Shown here: piece by piece, positions 27,036 through 36,668 of the stretch
Layout of the letters: the number at the start of each line of letters is the position of its first letter
Position numbering within the stretch: position 1 is the stretch's first letter
NCBI GenBank assembly: GCA_028279765.1
Contig: JANQND010000017.1
Span: forward strand, 62,001 to 126,000
Direction of reading: 5' to 3'
DNA from: Candidatus Nanoarchaeia archaeon
GTDB taxonomy: Archaea; Nanobdellota; Nanobdellia; Woesearchaeales; WJIZ01
Length of the DNA stretch: 64,000 nt
The notes under the pieces: model-generated
The model's database searches: none
Seen by the model: only the letters and a program-made list of their open reading frames with translations
Told to the model about the DNA's origin: nothing
Position numbers and translations under genes: made by a program

Positions 27036-28332
27036 AGAACTTAATTCTGTTATTCAACATTCTTCTGAAGTGGTGTATAACTTGCTGTCCAGAAAAGGGA
27101 AAGCAATATACTATCCGAAAAAAGGGATTCTTGCGCAAACAGCCGATGCGAAAGAGAAGAGAATCAATGCAACCATTGGTGCAGCAGTAGAGGATGATGG
27201 CTCTCCGATGAGACTGAAATCTGTTGAAAAGGCGATTTCCCTGAATCCTTTGGATGTGTTTCCGTATGCACCAAGTTTTGGCAGAGATGATCTGCGAGCG
27301 AAGTGGAAAGAACTGATTGCTAAGAAAAATCCAGGTTTGCAGGGGAAAACTCTGAGTTTGCCGGTTGTTACTCATGCACTCACTCATGCTTTAAGCATGG
27401 CTGCATATCTCTTTATTGATGAAGGTGATGAGATTATTCTTCCTGATTTATTCTGGGGTAATTATACGTTGCTGCTTGCAAATGGCTATGGGGCAAAACT
27501 TGTTACCCATAATACCTTTAATGAGAATGGGTTTGATGTTGGGGCGTTCAGGGAAAAGGTAAATGAAGGAGAGATAGGAAAGAAAATAATTATTCTTAAT
27601 TTTCCGAATAACCCTACGGGATATACTCCTACAGTTTCTGAGGCACAGGAGATTGTCTCTGCGATCCAGGAGGCTGCGCAGAGAGGAAATTCAATGGTTG
27701 TCTTCATTGATGATGCGTATTTTGGCCTGGTATATGAGAGCGGAATCGAGCAGGAATCCCTGTTTTCTTCTCTTGCGGACGTTCATGAAAATGTTCTTGC
27801 GGTTAAGATTGACGGGGCAACGAAAGAAGATTATGTCTGGGGCTTTCGTGTTGGGTTCATGACTTTTGGTATTAAAAGAGGATCGCCCGACATGTATGCC
27901 GCCCTGGAATCCAAGGCTGCAGGTGCAGTCAGAGGGTCCATATCCAATGCTTCAAACCTGTCTCAATCATTGTTGTTTAGTGCATATCAATCTGACTCTT
28001 ATGAGTCCGAAAAGAGAGAAAAGTATGAGCTGCTTAAAAGCCGCTATGAGGCTGCTAAGAAAGAACTGGCTGAACATTCCGAATATGCTGAGTATTTCAC
28101 TGCACTGCCCTTTAATTCGGGATATTTCATGTGTGTGAGGCTTCAGAAGGGTCTTGATGCAGAGAAGGTGCGGCAGGTTTTGCTGCAGAAATATGATACC
28201 GGGGTTATTAGTTTAGGAACTATTATTAGAGTTGCATTTTCAGCTGTTGCTAAAGGCTCTATTTCAGAGCTTTATGAGAATATGTACCTTGCCTGCAAGG
28301 ATATTTCGAGTAATTTGAAGAAAGCTATATAA
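27013..28332 (+). CDS. PLP-dependent aminotransferase class I/II
   Basis: NFPNNPTGYTPT, FIDDAYFGLVYE, KIDGATKEDYVWGFRVGF (Lys region). Confidence 0.88.
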   Translation: MVLNPQAEELNSVIQHSSEVVYNLLSRKGKAIYYPKKGILAQTADAKEKRINATIGAAVEDDGSPMRLKSVEKAISLNPLDVFPYAPSFGRDDLRAKWKELIAKKNPGLQGKTLSLPVVTHALTHALSMAAYLFIDEGDEIILPDLFWGNYTLLLANGYGAKLVTHNTFNENGFDVGAFREKVNEGEIGKKIIILNFPNNPTGYTPTVSEAQEIVSAIQEAAQRGNSMVVFIDDAYFGLVYESGIEQESLFSSLADVHENVLAVKIDGATKEDYVWGFRVGFMTFGIKRGSPDMYAALESKAAGAVRGSISNASNLSQSLLFSAYQSDSYESEKREKYELLKSRYEAAKKELAEHSEYAEYFTALPFNSGYFMCVRLQKGLDAEKVRQVLLQKYDTGVISLGTIIRVAFSAVAKGSISELYENMYLACKDISSNLKKAI

Positions 28333-28354
28333 AAGAGTGGGGGTTTGAGTGGTT

Positions 28355-30097
28355 ATGGATTTCGCATTTTATGGGAGACAAGCATTGATTAAGAGCAGCG
28401 GAGATGTCTGCAGGAACTCTGAAGAGTTAGTACAGAGTAAACTTTTTTCGACGGTTGTGGGAAAATTTCTGGCTGATTTGCGCTCCAAAGATTCTCCCTT
28501 TCTTGCAATTTTGCCTCAAGGAGTGGGTGAAGAGAAGCAAAATCAGGCAACTGTTCGTATCCTGCAGAAGCTTTCATCACAAACAAAGGAAGAAGTACTG
28601 AAGGGGTCAAAAGACTATGACTCCTTTTTTAAAGATAGTTCACTGCTTTATCAATTTGTTGAAATGCTCTATAATTTTTGGAGAGCATACGAGCGTTTTT
28701 TTGTGTTGTATGCAGAAAAGGAGGCATTTCACAAAAAGCCTTATTCTTCGTTTACTGATACTATTGATCTAATCAATAATCTGGCTCGAAAAGTCTACAG
28801 GGATGTTTGTCAAAACATTAGCGGGACACACCCTCGCATTTTCCGGCAGGTTCCTGCAGGAGCAAAAGTAGGATTGATTGTGAACAAGCAGGATAGCGGC
28901 CTTCCCTCGGATTATGAGAGCCTCTCGGCTGTGCCGCTTGTGAAGCAAATGCTTATCGAGCCTCCCATGATTATTGATCCGCCAATGAATAAGCGCAAGG
29001 GAAAATTCCTCAGAGTTGATTCCAATCCTCTTGCTGGCCTTTCGTTTGATTCGCAGGACTGGATCTGCTATCCGGTTATTGTCGCTGACCTGCTGGTTTA
29101 CCTTTATGTGCATAACAAGTTTATTGGGCTTGGTACTGCAGTTGCTAACCTTTTTGAGCTTGCAGACGAAGCTGACCTGAATAAGAAACCGGATGCGATT
29201 TATGCCTATGGTGTTGATCCTGTGCATCTAGAAAAGTATGGCGAGATTCCGCTTGCGTTCTATGAGGATGAGAAGAATGACTTATTTGCTGCTGCTGTTC
29301 CAGGAAGTGATGATTATGGATACTTTGGCTATATCAAGAAAATGATGCTTACTATCCACAATAGCATTATGATGAAGCGGGGGCGAATGCCTGTTCATGG
29401 TGCGATGGTCAAGATTAGTTTGAAGAACGGAAAGCGCGCAAATATTATTGTTATAGGAGACTCTGGTGCCGGCAAGTCTGAATCACTGGAAGCATTCAGA
29501 GTATTGAGTGAAGACTACTTACGGGATATGGTTGTTATCTTTGATGATATGGGATCACTTACTGTTGAAGGCGATAAGGTTATTGCGTATGGTACAGAAA
29601 CCGGAGCGTTTGTTCGATTGGATGACCTGCAGCCGGGGTATGCCTTCGGGAATATGGATCGCTCTATTATTATGAGTCCGCAGAAGATTAATGCGCGTGC
29701 TGTGTTACCTATTACTACTTTAGAGGCTGTTCAGGGCGGGGAAGAAATTGATTATTTTCTGTATGCGAATAATTATGAGGAGATTGATGAAGATAATCCT
29801 TACCTTGAGCGGTTTACTGACGTTGAGGACGCTATAGAAGTGTTCAGGGAAGGTGCTCGCATGGCAAAGGGCACCACTTCTGAGAAGGGATTAGTGCACA
29901 CCTATTTTGCGAATATCTTCGGGCCTGTTCAGTATAAAGATGTGCATGACAAACTTGCGGATAAATACTTCAAGGCATTGTTTGATACCAACGTGTATGT
30001 CGGGCAAATCAGAACGAAGCTGGGTATTGAGGGGTGCGAGACTTCAGGGCCTCAGGATGCTGCTAAAGCATTGTTTGAGCTGATTATGAAGGATTGA
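28355..30097 (+). CDS. PEPCK/HprK-superfamily P-loop protein (phosphoenolpyruvate carboxykinase-like)
   Basis: VIGDSGAGKSESLEAFRVL Walker A and VVIFDDMGSL; 580 aa. Confidence 0.6.
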   Translation: MDFAFYGRQALIKSSGDVCRNSEELVQSKLFSTVVGKFLADLRSKDSPFLAILPQGVGEEKQNQATVRILQKLSSQTKEEVLKGSKDYDSFFKDSSLLYQFVEMLYNFWRAYERFFVLYAEKEAFHKKPYSSFTDTIDLINNLARKVYRDVCQNISGTHPRIFRQVPAGAKVGLIVNKQDSGLPSDYESLSAVPLVKQMLIEPPMIIDPPMNKRKGKFLRVDSNPLAGLSFDSQDWICYPVIVADLLVYLYVHNKFIGLGTAVANLFELADEADLNKKPDAIYAYGVDPVHLEKYGEIPLAFYEDEKNDLFAAAVPGSDDYGYFGYIKKMMLTIHNSIMMKRGRMPVHGAMVKISLKNGKRANIIVIGDSGAGKSESLEAFRVLSEDYLRDMVVIFDDMGSLTVEGDKVIAYGTETGAFVRLDDLQPGYAFGNMDRSIIMSPQKINARAVLPITTLEAVQGGEEIDYFLYANNYEEIDEDNPYLERFTDVEDAIEVFREGARMAKGTTSEKGLVHTYFANIFGPVQYKDVHDKLADKYFKALFDTNVYVGQIRTKLGIEGCETSGPQDAAKALFELIMKD

Positions 30098-30121
30098 AGT
30101 TCTTTGTTATTATCCTAGATC

Positions 30122-30250
30122 AGACAACAACGGCAGGCATCCTCAAAAATCTCTGATTTTTGGGACCCTGAAAATCTTTGATTTTCATGGAAACGGTTTT
30201 GCCTTGTGCAAAATCTCGAGCTTCAGGTGTTCGCTCCATTGTTGTTGTCT
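30122..30250. repeat. Highly structured multi-hairpin element, copy B, related to 25163..25248
   Basis: Outer AGACAACAAC/GTTGTTGTCT; shared GGCAGGCA; hairpins CAAAAATC-tct-GATTTTTG, TGAAAATC-ttt-GATTTTCA, GGTTTTGC-5nt-GCAAAATC; shared GCAAAATCTCGAGCTT. Confidence 0.75.
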
Positions 30251-30290
30251 TGTAGTTATTTTTATATATCCTATCTCATTTATTCTCTCT

Positions 30291-31397
30291 ATGAAAGCGC
30301 AGATATCCAGTGTTGATCTTCACTATTTAGTTGAAGAAATGCAGTCATTGGTCGGGGGGAGAATTGATAAGATCTATCACCCGAAAAAGGAAGAAGTGTT
30401 GTTCCAATTTTATGTGAGCTCAAAGGGGAAATTTTTGCTTCGCATCATTTCCGGAAAGATTATGTTTTTGTCTGTGCATAAAGGATCTTATGCTGAACCC
30501 TCCGGATTTTGCATGTTCTTGCGGAAATATCTAGGATCTTCTCGTATCCGATCTATCTCGCAAGCAGGATCCGAGCGAGTAGTAGTGTTAGGATTTGATG
30601 GGAAGGATTCGAAGCATCGCCTGTACATTGAGTTGTTCGGTCAGGGAAACATAGTGCTTACTGATGAGAAAGATATCATTATTAATGCCCTGCAACAGAA
30701 AAAATGGGCGGATCGTGAAGTGCGTAAGGGAGTAGAGTATTCGTATCCAAAACGAGAGCATGATTTTTTTACTATTTCTAAGGCTGATTTTTTTTCTGTG
30801 CTAAGAAGTAATGAGGAGCTTGTATTACTTCTCGCAAAAGAAATAGGACTTGGCGGCAAGTACGCTGAAGAGGTGTGCTTGCTTGCAGGCGTGGAAAAGA
30901 GTAAGAAAAAGCTTACTGATGATGAGAAACTTGCAGTTTTTAATGCTTTGAGAAAAATTCTCAAAAAGCCTATTAAAGCTCAGATTGTATTCAGGGATAA
31001 GAAAATTAAGGAAATCTATCCTTTTGTGCTCAGTGAGCTTGACGGTGCCCAGACGAAAGACTATGAGAGTTTTAATGCGGCATATGATTTTTACTATAAG
31101 GAAGAATTTGCGGCAAAGGATGAGTTCGTATCAAAACATCAAAAAATGATTGATAAGACGGCGGCAATTGTCGCAGCTCAACAGAAGCAGATTGAAAAAT
31201 TAGAGAAGAAGGCTGCTGATAATAACCAGAAAGGAGAGCTGCTGTATGAGCATTATTCTTTAATTGTCAATATCCTTGGTGAATTAAACAGAGCAAGGGA
31301 AACCCTCTCCTTTGATGAGATCAAGAAAAAACTCAGAGGACATAAGACCATTAAAGAAGTGGATGGGAAGAATAAGAAAATTGTGGTTGATTTGTGA
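30291..31397 (+). CDS. NFACT-N / RqcH-like protein, short form lacking an evident NFACT-R domain
   Basis: MKAQISSVDLHYLVEEMQSLVGGRIDKIYHP...LRKYLGSSRIRSISQAGSERVVVLGF...YIELFGQGNIVLTDE; coiled coil at C-terminus; ORF ends at 369 aa. Confidence 0.85.
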   Translation: MKAQISSVDLHYLVEEMQSLVGGRIDKIYHPKKEEVLFQFYVSSKGKFLLRIISGKIMFLSVHKGSYAEPSGFCMFLRKYLGSSRIRSISQAGSERVVVLGFDGKDSKHRLYIELFGQGNIVLTDEKDIIINALQQKKWADREVRKGVEYSYPKREHDFFTISKADFFSVLRSNEELVLLLAKEIGLGGKYAEEVCLLAGVEKSKKKLTDDEKLAVFNALRKILKKPIKAQIVFRDKKIKEIYPFVLSELDGAQTKDYESFNAAYDFYYKEEFAAKDEFVSKHQKMIDKTAAIVAAQQKQIEKLEKKAADNNQKGELLYEHYSLIVNILGELNRARETLSFDEIKKKLRGHKTIKEVDGKNKKIVVDL

Positions 31398-31493
31398 GCT
31401 TCTTTGTATTGTTTTAAGTAAGATTTATAAGGGGAAATATCCTACTTCTTACCAGGGGATGTGTGCTAGATAAAACTATAGTGAGATGATACT

Positions 31494-32357
31494 ATGACCT
31501 TTGAAAACCAATTACGAACTGTTGCATTGCTTGGCCTGCTTACCGGATTATTGCTATGGGTAGGCAATCTTGTTGGAGGGCCAAGTGGGCTTACTGTTGC
31601 CCTTGTTTTTGCTATTATTATGAATTTTGGAGCCTACTGGTTCTCGGATAAGATGGTCCTTTCGATGTACAGGGCAAAGGAGATCCAGGAAAAGGATAAT
31701 TCTAGATTATATCGTATGGTCAGGGAAGTCTCGCAGCTGGCAAATATTCCTATGCCTAAAGTGTATATTATCCCTTCAGAGATGTCAAACGCGTTTGCGA
31801 CAGGAAGAAACCCCAATCATGCTGCTGTGGCATTCAGTGAGGGCATTTTACGCTTGCTTAATGATTCAGAATTGAAAGGGGTAATTGCCCATGAGCTTGC
31901 CCACATAAAAAATAGGGATATTTTAATCCAAAGCATCTCTGCAACGATTGCCGGGGTGATCTCCTATGTTGCTTTTATGGCACGCTGGGCTGCTATTTTT
32001 GGTGGGTTTGGCGGTAGAGACAGGAATGGAGGGAATATCCTGGAGTTTTTGGTACTTGCGATTCTTACTCCTTTCCTTGCTACGTTAATTCAGCTTGCCA
32101 TTTCGCGATCCCGCGAGTATATTGCTGATGCTTCAGGGGCAAAGTATGTGCACTCTGGACTTGGCTTGGCAAGTGCTTTGGAAAAACTAGAGAAGGATAT
32201 TCGGCAAAAACCGCTTCAGGCGAATTCAACTACTGAGACTACAGCGCATATGTTTATTGCTAATCCATTTGGGAAATTAGGCGGTCTTGCTCAGTTTTTC
32301 TCGACTCATCCTCCTATGAAGAGCAGGATTGATAAGCTGAGACGGATGCAGTTTTAG
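31494..32357 (+). CDS. htpX: M48 family membrane metalloprotease HtpX
   Basis: GVIAHELAHIKNRDILIQ HExxH motif; TM helices. Confidence 0.93.
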   Translation: MTFENQLRTVALLGLLTGLLLWVGNLVGGPSGLTVALVFAIIMNFGAYWFSDKMVLSMYRAKEIQEKDNSRLYRMVREVSQLANIPMPKVYIIPSEMSNAFATGRNPNHAAVAFSEGILRLLNDSELKGVIAHELAHIKNRDILIQSISATIAGVISYVAFMARWAAIFGGFGGRDRNGGNILEFLVLAILTPFLATLIQLAISRSREYIADASGAKYVHSGLGLASALEKLEKDIRQKPLQANSTTETTAHMFIANPFGKLGGLAQFFSTHPPMKSRIDKLRRMQF

Positions 32358-33292
32358 GGTAGGAAGGTTAATTTTTTGTATTCTTGTGACCAGAATACGA
32401 TTTTTCTTATATTTTTGAAAGTGGACCTAAATTCATTGAGTAATGACTCTAGTTCAACTCTGTCCTTAACTTCAACCTCTATTTCTATATCGCAAGTTCC
32501 AATAATTTTTTGGAGCCAGACAACGTTTTTGTTTGTATCAGCCCAAGTTTCGATTTGCTTTAGATTATCATTAGTGTCAAGGTAGACTTCTAAAAAGTAG
32601 TTCATATAACCAAGCTTGATGAAATTGATTTCTGCCCGGTACCCCAAGATTATTTTTCTTTTTTCGAGATTTTTGATTTTGGATGATACGGTGGTTTGTG
32701 GAATCTTGAGGTTTTTTGCAATCTGTACGGTTGAAATTCTTGCGTTTTTGGAGAGTTCTTTGAGGATGTTGAAGTCGTTTTGATCGTATGGCTCTGTATC
32801 TTTTGGTTCTAAACTATGGTTAGTCTTGTGCATTTTATTATTCCACAGATAGTCTTTTGGATATTGCCTAAATGTGTTGATTATCGAATGGTGATATCGA
32901 ATGAGCTTCTTTCCTAGCTTACTTTTGATTTGGAATATTGCTTGTTCAATTTCTGAAATTCTTTTTGTCCAGAGAAATATTCCATATCTATAAGGATAAT
33001 CCATTCGAAAAATTAGTCCTGCATTGATTTCCTTGTCTAAGAATGTGAGAAAACCCTCTTCTTCTCCGCTATTTGTTTCCTCTAAGTCAAAGTAAAGTCG
33101 TGAAGTAGTATATCCTAAAGCACCCATATCTAATACAGGATAATACCTAGTTATGGTCTTTTGTTCCTCTAATTTTTTGATATGATAGGCAACAACATCC
33201 TTGTTAGAGTGTACTGCCTTTGCTATTTTGTTGATGTGCTCTCTTCCATTCCAATCTAATACTTGAAGTATCTTCCAATCTAATTTATTCAC
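32354..33292 (-). CDS. Lrp/AsnC-family regulator (two HTH units)
   Basis: LDWKILQVLDWNGREHINKIAKAVHSNKDVVAYHIKKLEEQKTI and FNILKELSKNARISTVQIAKNLKIPQTTVSSKIKNLEKRKIILGYRA. Confidence 0.88.
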   Translation of the reverse strand: MNKLDWKILQVLDWNGREHINKIAKAVHSNKDVVAYHIKKLEEQKTITRYYPVLDMGALGYTTSRLYFDLEETNSGEEEGFLTFLDKEINAGLIFRMDYPYRYGIFLWTKRISEIEQAIFQIKSKLGKKLIRYHHSIINTFRQYPKDYLWNNKMHKTNHSLEPKDTEPYDQNDFNILKELSKNARISTVQIAKNLKIPQTTVSSKIKNLEKRKIILGYRAEINFIKLGYMNYFLEVYLDTNDNLKQIETWADTNKNVVWLQKIIGTCDIEIEVEVKDRVELESLLNEFRSTFKNIRKIVFWSQEYKKLTFLP

Positions 33293-33388
33293 ATTATAAG
33301 AATTATAACAATATTATATAACATTTTTGGTAAAAAGATTAATATTTAGCAAATAATTTTATCTACTAATAGTGTACCATTATTATTT

Positions 33389-33760
33389 ATGAATAATAAA
33401 AAGAGTATGAAGGGAATAATTGGAGAGGAAAACTTAGAGCTATGCGCAATTCAGATTACTAATTACAGTAATGATCCTAGAATCGCACCCAGCGGAATAG
33501 TGACAAACAAAGATCATATTGAACAAATATTAGAAATTTTAAACGAAGAAGGAGTAGCTATCAGGAACAACAGACATGTCGGAGAGTTAGCGCAAGTATA
33601 TTATTTAACCGCAGGAAGCACGACATATATGAGTGATAAAGAACTTTTAGTACATATGGAGAATAAATGCTTACCAATACATAGTCTTTATTACTATGAA
33701 TTCATTAGTATGGGAAATCCAAGAGAGCTTCAATTAAAAAAAGTCTACGAAAAAGCCTAG
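33389..33760 (+). CDS. Hypothetical protein
   Basis: 123-aa ORF divergent from Lrp-like regulator; no family recognised. Confidence 0.55.
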   Translation: MNNKKSMKGIIGEENLELCAIQITNYSNDPRIAPSGIVTNKDHIEQILEILNEEGVAIRNNRHVGELAQVYYLTAGSTTYMSDKELLVHMENKCLPIHSLYYYEFISMGNPRELQLKKVYEKA

Positions 33761-33819
33761 ATTTAAAAAATGAACCTCTGACATCATGAGAAAGAGTTTG
33801 CGATAGAACAGGTATAGAC

Positions 33820-36036
33820 TTACCCCTTGTACTCCTCATCCAAGATCTTTCTGATTTCTTCTGCTTTCTTTTTTCCTATTTTTTCAACTTCTTTGAGCTC
33901 ATCAGTTGAGGCATTAACGATGTTTTTTATGGATTTGAAGTGCCTAAGCAATGGCTTTGCCAGCGTTGCCCCAATGCCGGGGAGTGCAGAGACAATATAT
34001 TCCTGAAGCCAAAACGTATCCGATACCCGCTTTTCTGTATGCGGCATGAAATCTTTTTTTCCGGTTTCCTGCTCCCGTCGTGCAATGGTATGCATCAGCG
34101 CTGCTGTTTCGCTAGGAGACTTGGACTGTAGCAGGGGCACCCCGTAACTAACAACGATATTTGCTATCATGCCGCGAATAGCGTTAGGGTGGAGATTGCG
34201 CACTGAATACCAGTCTTCTATTCCTTCGACAATCACGATAGGCCGCTCGAAATGCCGCTTGAGCTCCCTTACCTGGTCCAATAGCCTTCCATCAAGGATG
34301 GACTGGATAAAATCTTCAACCGTTTTGAACTCTACTCCTACTCGTTTGCTTAGAAGATAGTCAGCGTATTCCAACTGTTCAATCCGTACTTTTACTGATG
34401 AGTCCAGAAGGTGCTTGATTATTTTTGACCCTTTTTCCCGGTGATCAGCATAGATTTGAATGTCTTCCTCCTGTTCTTCAAATGAGTCCAGCGGACTTTC
34501 TTTTTGTACATTCAGGGTGGTACGAAGTTTTGATTTCAGGCTTTTCAAATTCGTATACATCTTTTTTTCTTTGTGATGTGCCGACCAGCGATAGCCTACG
34601 TCTCTTGTGCCTTCTGCAAGCAAAATCATTACTCTTCCTTTGTCCTGCCTTCCGGTTCTTCCCTTTCGCTGGATGTGGCGAATGGCAGAGGGTATCGGCT
34701 CGAAGAAAATAACTAAATCCACGCTGGGGATGTCAAGGCCTTCTTCTCCTACTGAGGTTGCAACCAAGACATTGAATTCATCATCACGAAAATTCTGCAG
34801 CATTTCTTTTTGCTGCTTTTGGGTTAATCCTGTCTCTCCTTTTTTTGTCTGCCCGATGAAGAGTTCTGCCCGTATTCCTGTCAAAGTATTGAGTTTTTTG
34901 ACAATGTCGGCAGCATTGTCACGGTATTGGTTAAAGACAATGATTTTTACCTTATGGTGCTGCTTTTTTTCCTGTTCGATGATGCGTTGTAGCTCAACCA
35001 GTTTTGGATGCTCTACTTTATCTTCATAGAGCGTCTGGCATTTGATAAGTGCAGAGCGAAAATTAAGATCCTTAACCAGGTTTTTTACCGCTTTTACTTT
35101 TGAAGTGTACGCCTCCCGCTCAAGCTTATTGATATAGGCGTGAAGAGAAATGATTCCTTGGGTTTCCAGAAGTTCTAGTGCGTGCTGCACCTTCATGATT
35201 TCTGCAAGCAATGAAATAGCATTCCATAGGGTGAAGTCTTTTTCTCCCTGTGCAGCTCTTCCTCTTAGCTGTGCCTGCAAACCCAAGAGGTCTTTTTTGT
35301 TGAGTGATACTGCGTCCATGCGGTGCAGAATTCCCCAGTCCTTAAGTTTTTTGAGCCTGTCCTTGATGAAGTCTTTCAAATATCCCTGAATATCTGCAAA
35401 GGTGGGAGGTAGCTTAACACTTATCCATTTCAAATCTGTCTCCTGAATATAGGGCTTTACATCAGAATCTTCATCTGTTCGTACTTCAATTTCCTCTATA
35501 TGAAGGTTCTGCGCTACCTCGGCTATCTTCTCCATTTCTGCGCCTGGTGATGCGGTCATTCCAATGATCCTGGGGTGTCTTGCTCGCTTCATGTACTGCT
35601 TTGCGACAAATACATACGCATAATCTCCTACGGCGCGGTGCGCCTCGTCTACTCCAAGGAGCGAAACTTCTTCAAGCTTGATTTTGCCGGAAATGATATC
35701 GTTCTCTAATCCCTGAGGGGTGGAGAAGAATATCTGGCATTGTTTCCAGAGCTCTTCGCGCTTCTTTGGTGAGACGTGGCCGGTAAAGATCGCCATGCTT
35801 TCTTCTGGAATTTCGAAATGTTTTTTGAATACGAGAAAATACTGTTCAATGAGTGGTCTTGTGGGCCCTATCAGAAGTATTTTTGATTTGGGATACTGCT
35901 GCAGTCGCTGCGCTGCAAGCATGAGAAAAATATTGGTTTTACCAAGGCCTGTGGGAAGCACTACTAAGGTATTATATTTTGCAGCCGTTGCAAAGATGGT
36001 TTGCTGATAGAGTCTTGGCTCAAAGTCCTTAATCAT
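33820..36036 (-). CDS. hef: Hef-like SF2 helicase + ERCC4/XPF nuclease + HhH
   Basis: VLPTGLGKTNIFLM, DEAH, IQRKGRTGRQ; IYADHREKGSKI, GVEFKTVEDFIQSILDGRL; LPGIGATLAKPLLRHF HhH. Confidence 0.93.
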   Translation of the reverse strand: MIKDFEPRLYQQTIFATAAKYNTLVVLPTGLGKTNIFLMLAAQRLQQYPKSKILLIGPTRPLIEQYFLVFKKHFEIPEESMAIFTGHVSPKKREELWKQCQIFFSTPQGLENDIISGKIKLEEVSLLGVDEAHRAVGDYAYVFVAKQYMKRARHPRIIGMTASPGAEMEKIAEVAQNLHIEEIEVRTDEDSDVKPYIQETDLKWISVKLPPTFADIQGYLKDFIKDRLKKLKDWGILHRMDAVSLNKKDLLGLQAQLRGRAAQGEKDFTLWNAISLLAEIMKVQHALELLETQGIISLHAYINKLEREAYTSKVKAVKNLVKDLNFRSALIKCQTLYEDKVEHPKLVELQRIIEQEKKQHHKVKIIVFNQYRDNAADIVKKLNTLTGIRAELFIGQTKKGETGLTQKQQKEMLQNFRDDEFNVLVATSVGEEGLDIPSVDLVIFFEPIPSAIRHIQRKGRTGRQDKGRVMILLAEGTRDVGYRWSAHHKEKKMYTNLKSLKSKLRTTLNVQKESPLDSFEEQEEDIQIYADHREKGSKIIKHLLDSSVKVRIEQLEYADYLLSKRVGVEFKTVEDFIQSILDGRLLDQVRELKRHFERPIVIVEGIEDWYSVRNLHPNAIRGMIANIVVSYGVPLLQSKSPSETAALMHTIARREQETGKKDFMPHTEKRVSDTFWLQEYIVSALPGIGATLAKPLLRHFKSIKNIVNASTDELKEVEKIGKKKAEEIRKILDEEYKG

Positions 36037-36067
36037 GGTATCGACTAATGGAATTTTGTTTATATAA

Positions 36068-36227
36068 CAAAAATTTGTTCAATCTTTCCTAGGTAAGCCT
36101 GCTCCCAATATAAATGTTAAGGTATTTTATGGTCTAGCATTGTAGATGAACAAATTTTTGGAATTGAAAATCTCGCACTGAAGTATGAGTATTGAACCCA
36201 CTGCAAATCTCTAGCGAGATTTTCAAT
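36068..36227. repeat. Two perfect inverted repeats upstream of hef
   Basis: CAAAAATTTGTTC (36068-36080)/GAACAAATTTTTG (36148-36160), 13 bp; ATTGAAAATCTCGC (36163-36176)/GCGAGATTTTCAAT (36214-36227), 14 bp. Confidence 0.6.
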
Positions 36228-36279
36228 ATGTATTGGAGAGTTATTTAAGAGACTAAATGAAGAAAAAATTGCTATTTTA

Positions 36280-36657
36280 TTAGTGCTTGAGAAGAAACTT
36301 ATCCACATATCCTTTATTAAAAAGGTAGTAGGTTCCCCAGGCAGCAATGACAAAGATAACAAACGTGACTCTGCGATCGCCCTGAAAGGCTCCAATGATG
36401 TATCCAAGTATAAACCCCACGATGATCAGCGTATACGTTACCTTTTCCATCTGCTTTCGGCCGTAAAAGATTTTCCCTGCAAAAATTCCTGAGACCAGAG
36501 CGATCAAATAGGTGATAACTGCATTTCTGGAAAAAATACCCAGAATAATGCCTATGAATAAGAGAATCAAAAAATAAATTTCTGCCCAGTCTGAAAAATA
36601 GGTTAATGCGGCTTTTTTGCTTTTTAGCAGTCCTGATTTTTGATTTGCTTTTGACAT
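36280..36657 (-). CDS. Predicted multi-TM membrane protein
   Basis: MSKANQKSGLLKSKKAALTYFSDWAEIYFLILLFIGIILGIF...; start at 36657. Confidence 0.65.
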   Translation of the reverse strand: MSKANQKSGLLKSKKAALTYFSDWAEIYFLILLFIGIILGIFSRNAVITYLIALVSGIFAGKIFYGRKQMEKVTYTLIIVGFILGYIIGAFQGDRRVTFVIFVIAAWGTYYLFNKGYVDKFLLKH

Positions 36658-36668
36658 TGTATTTCTTT

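Noticed and set aside
30204-30290. N-terminal extension MCKISSFRCSLHCCCLVV... of the RqcH-like ORF
   Set aside because: Derived from the structured repeat element; NFACT-N starts normally at ATG 30291 with a TATA-like ttttatatatcc upstream.
33761-33819. C/D-box-like sequence (ctgac...atcatgagaaa) downstream of 33760
   Set aside because: Boxes are imperfect and no kink-turn-compatible terminal stem or guide could be supported by eye.
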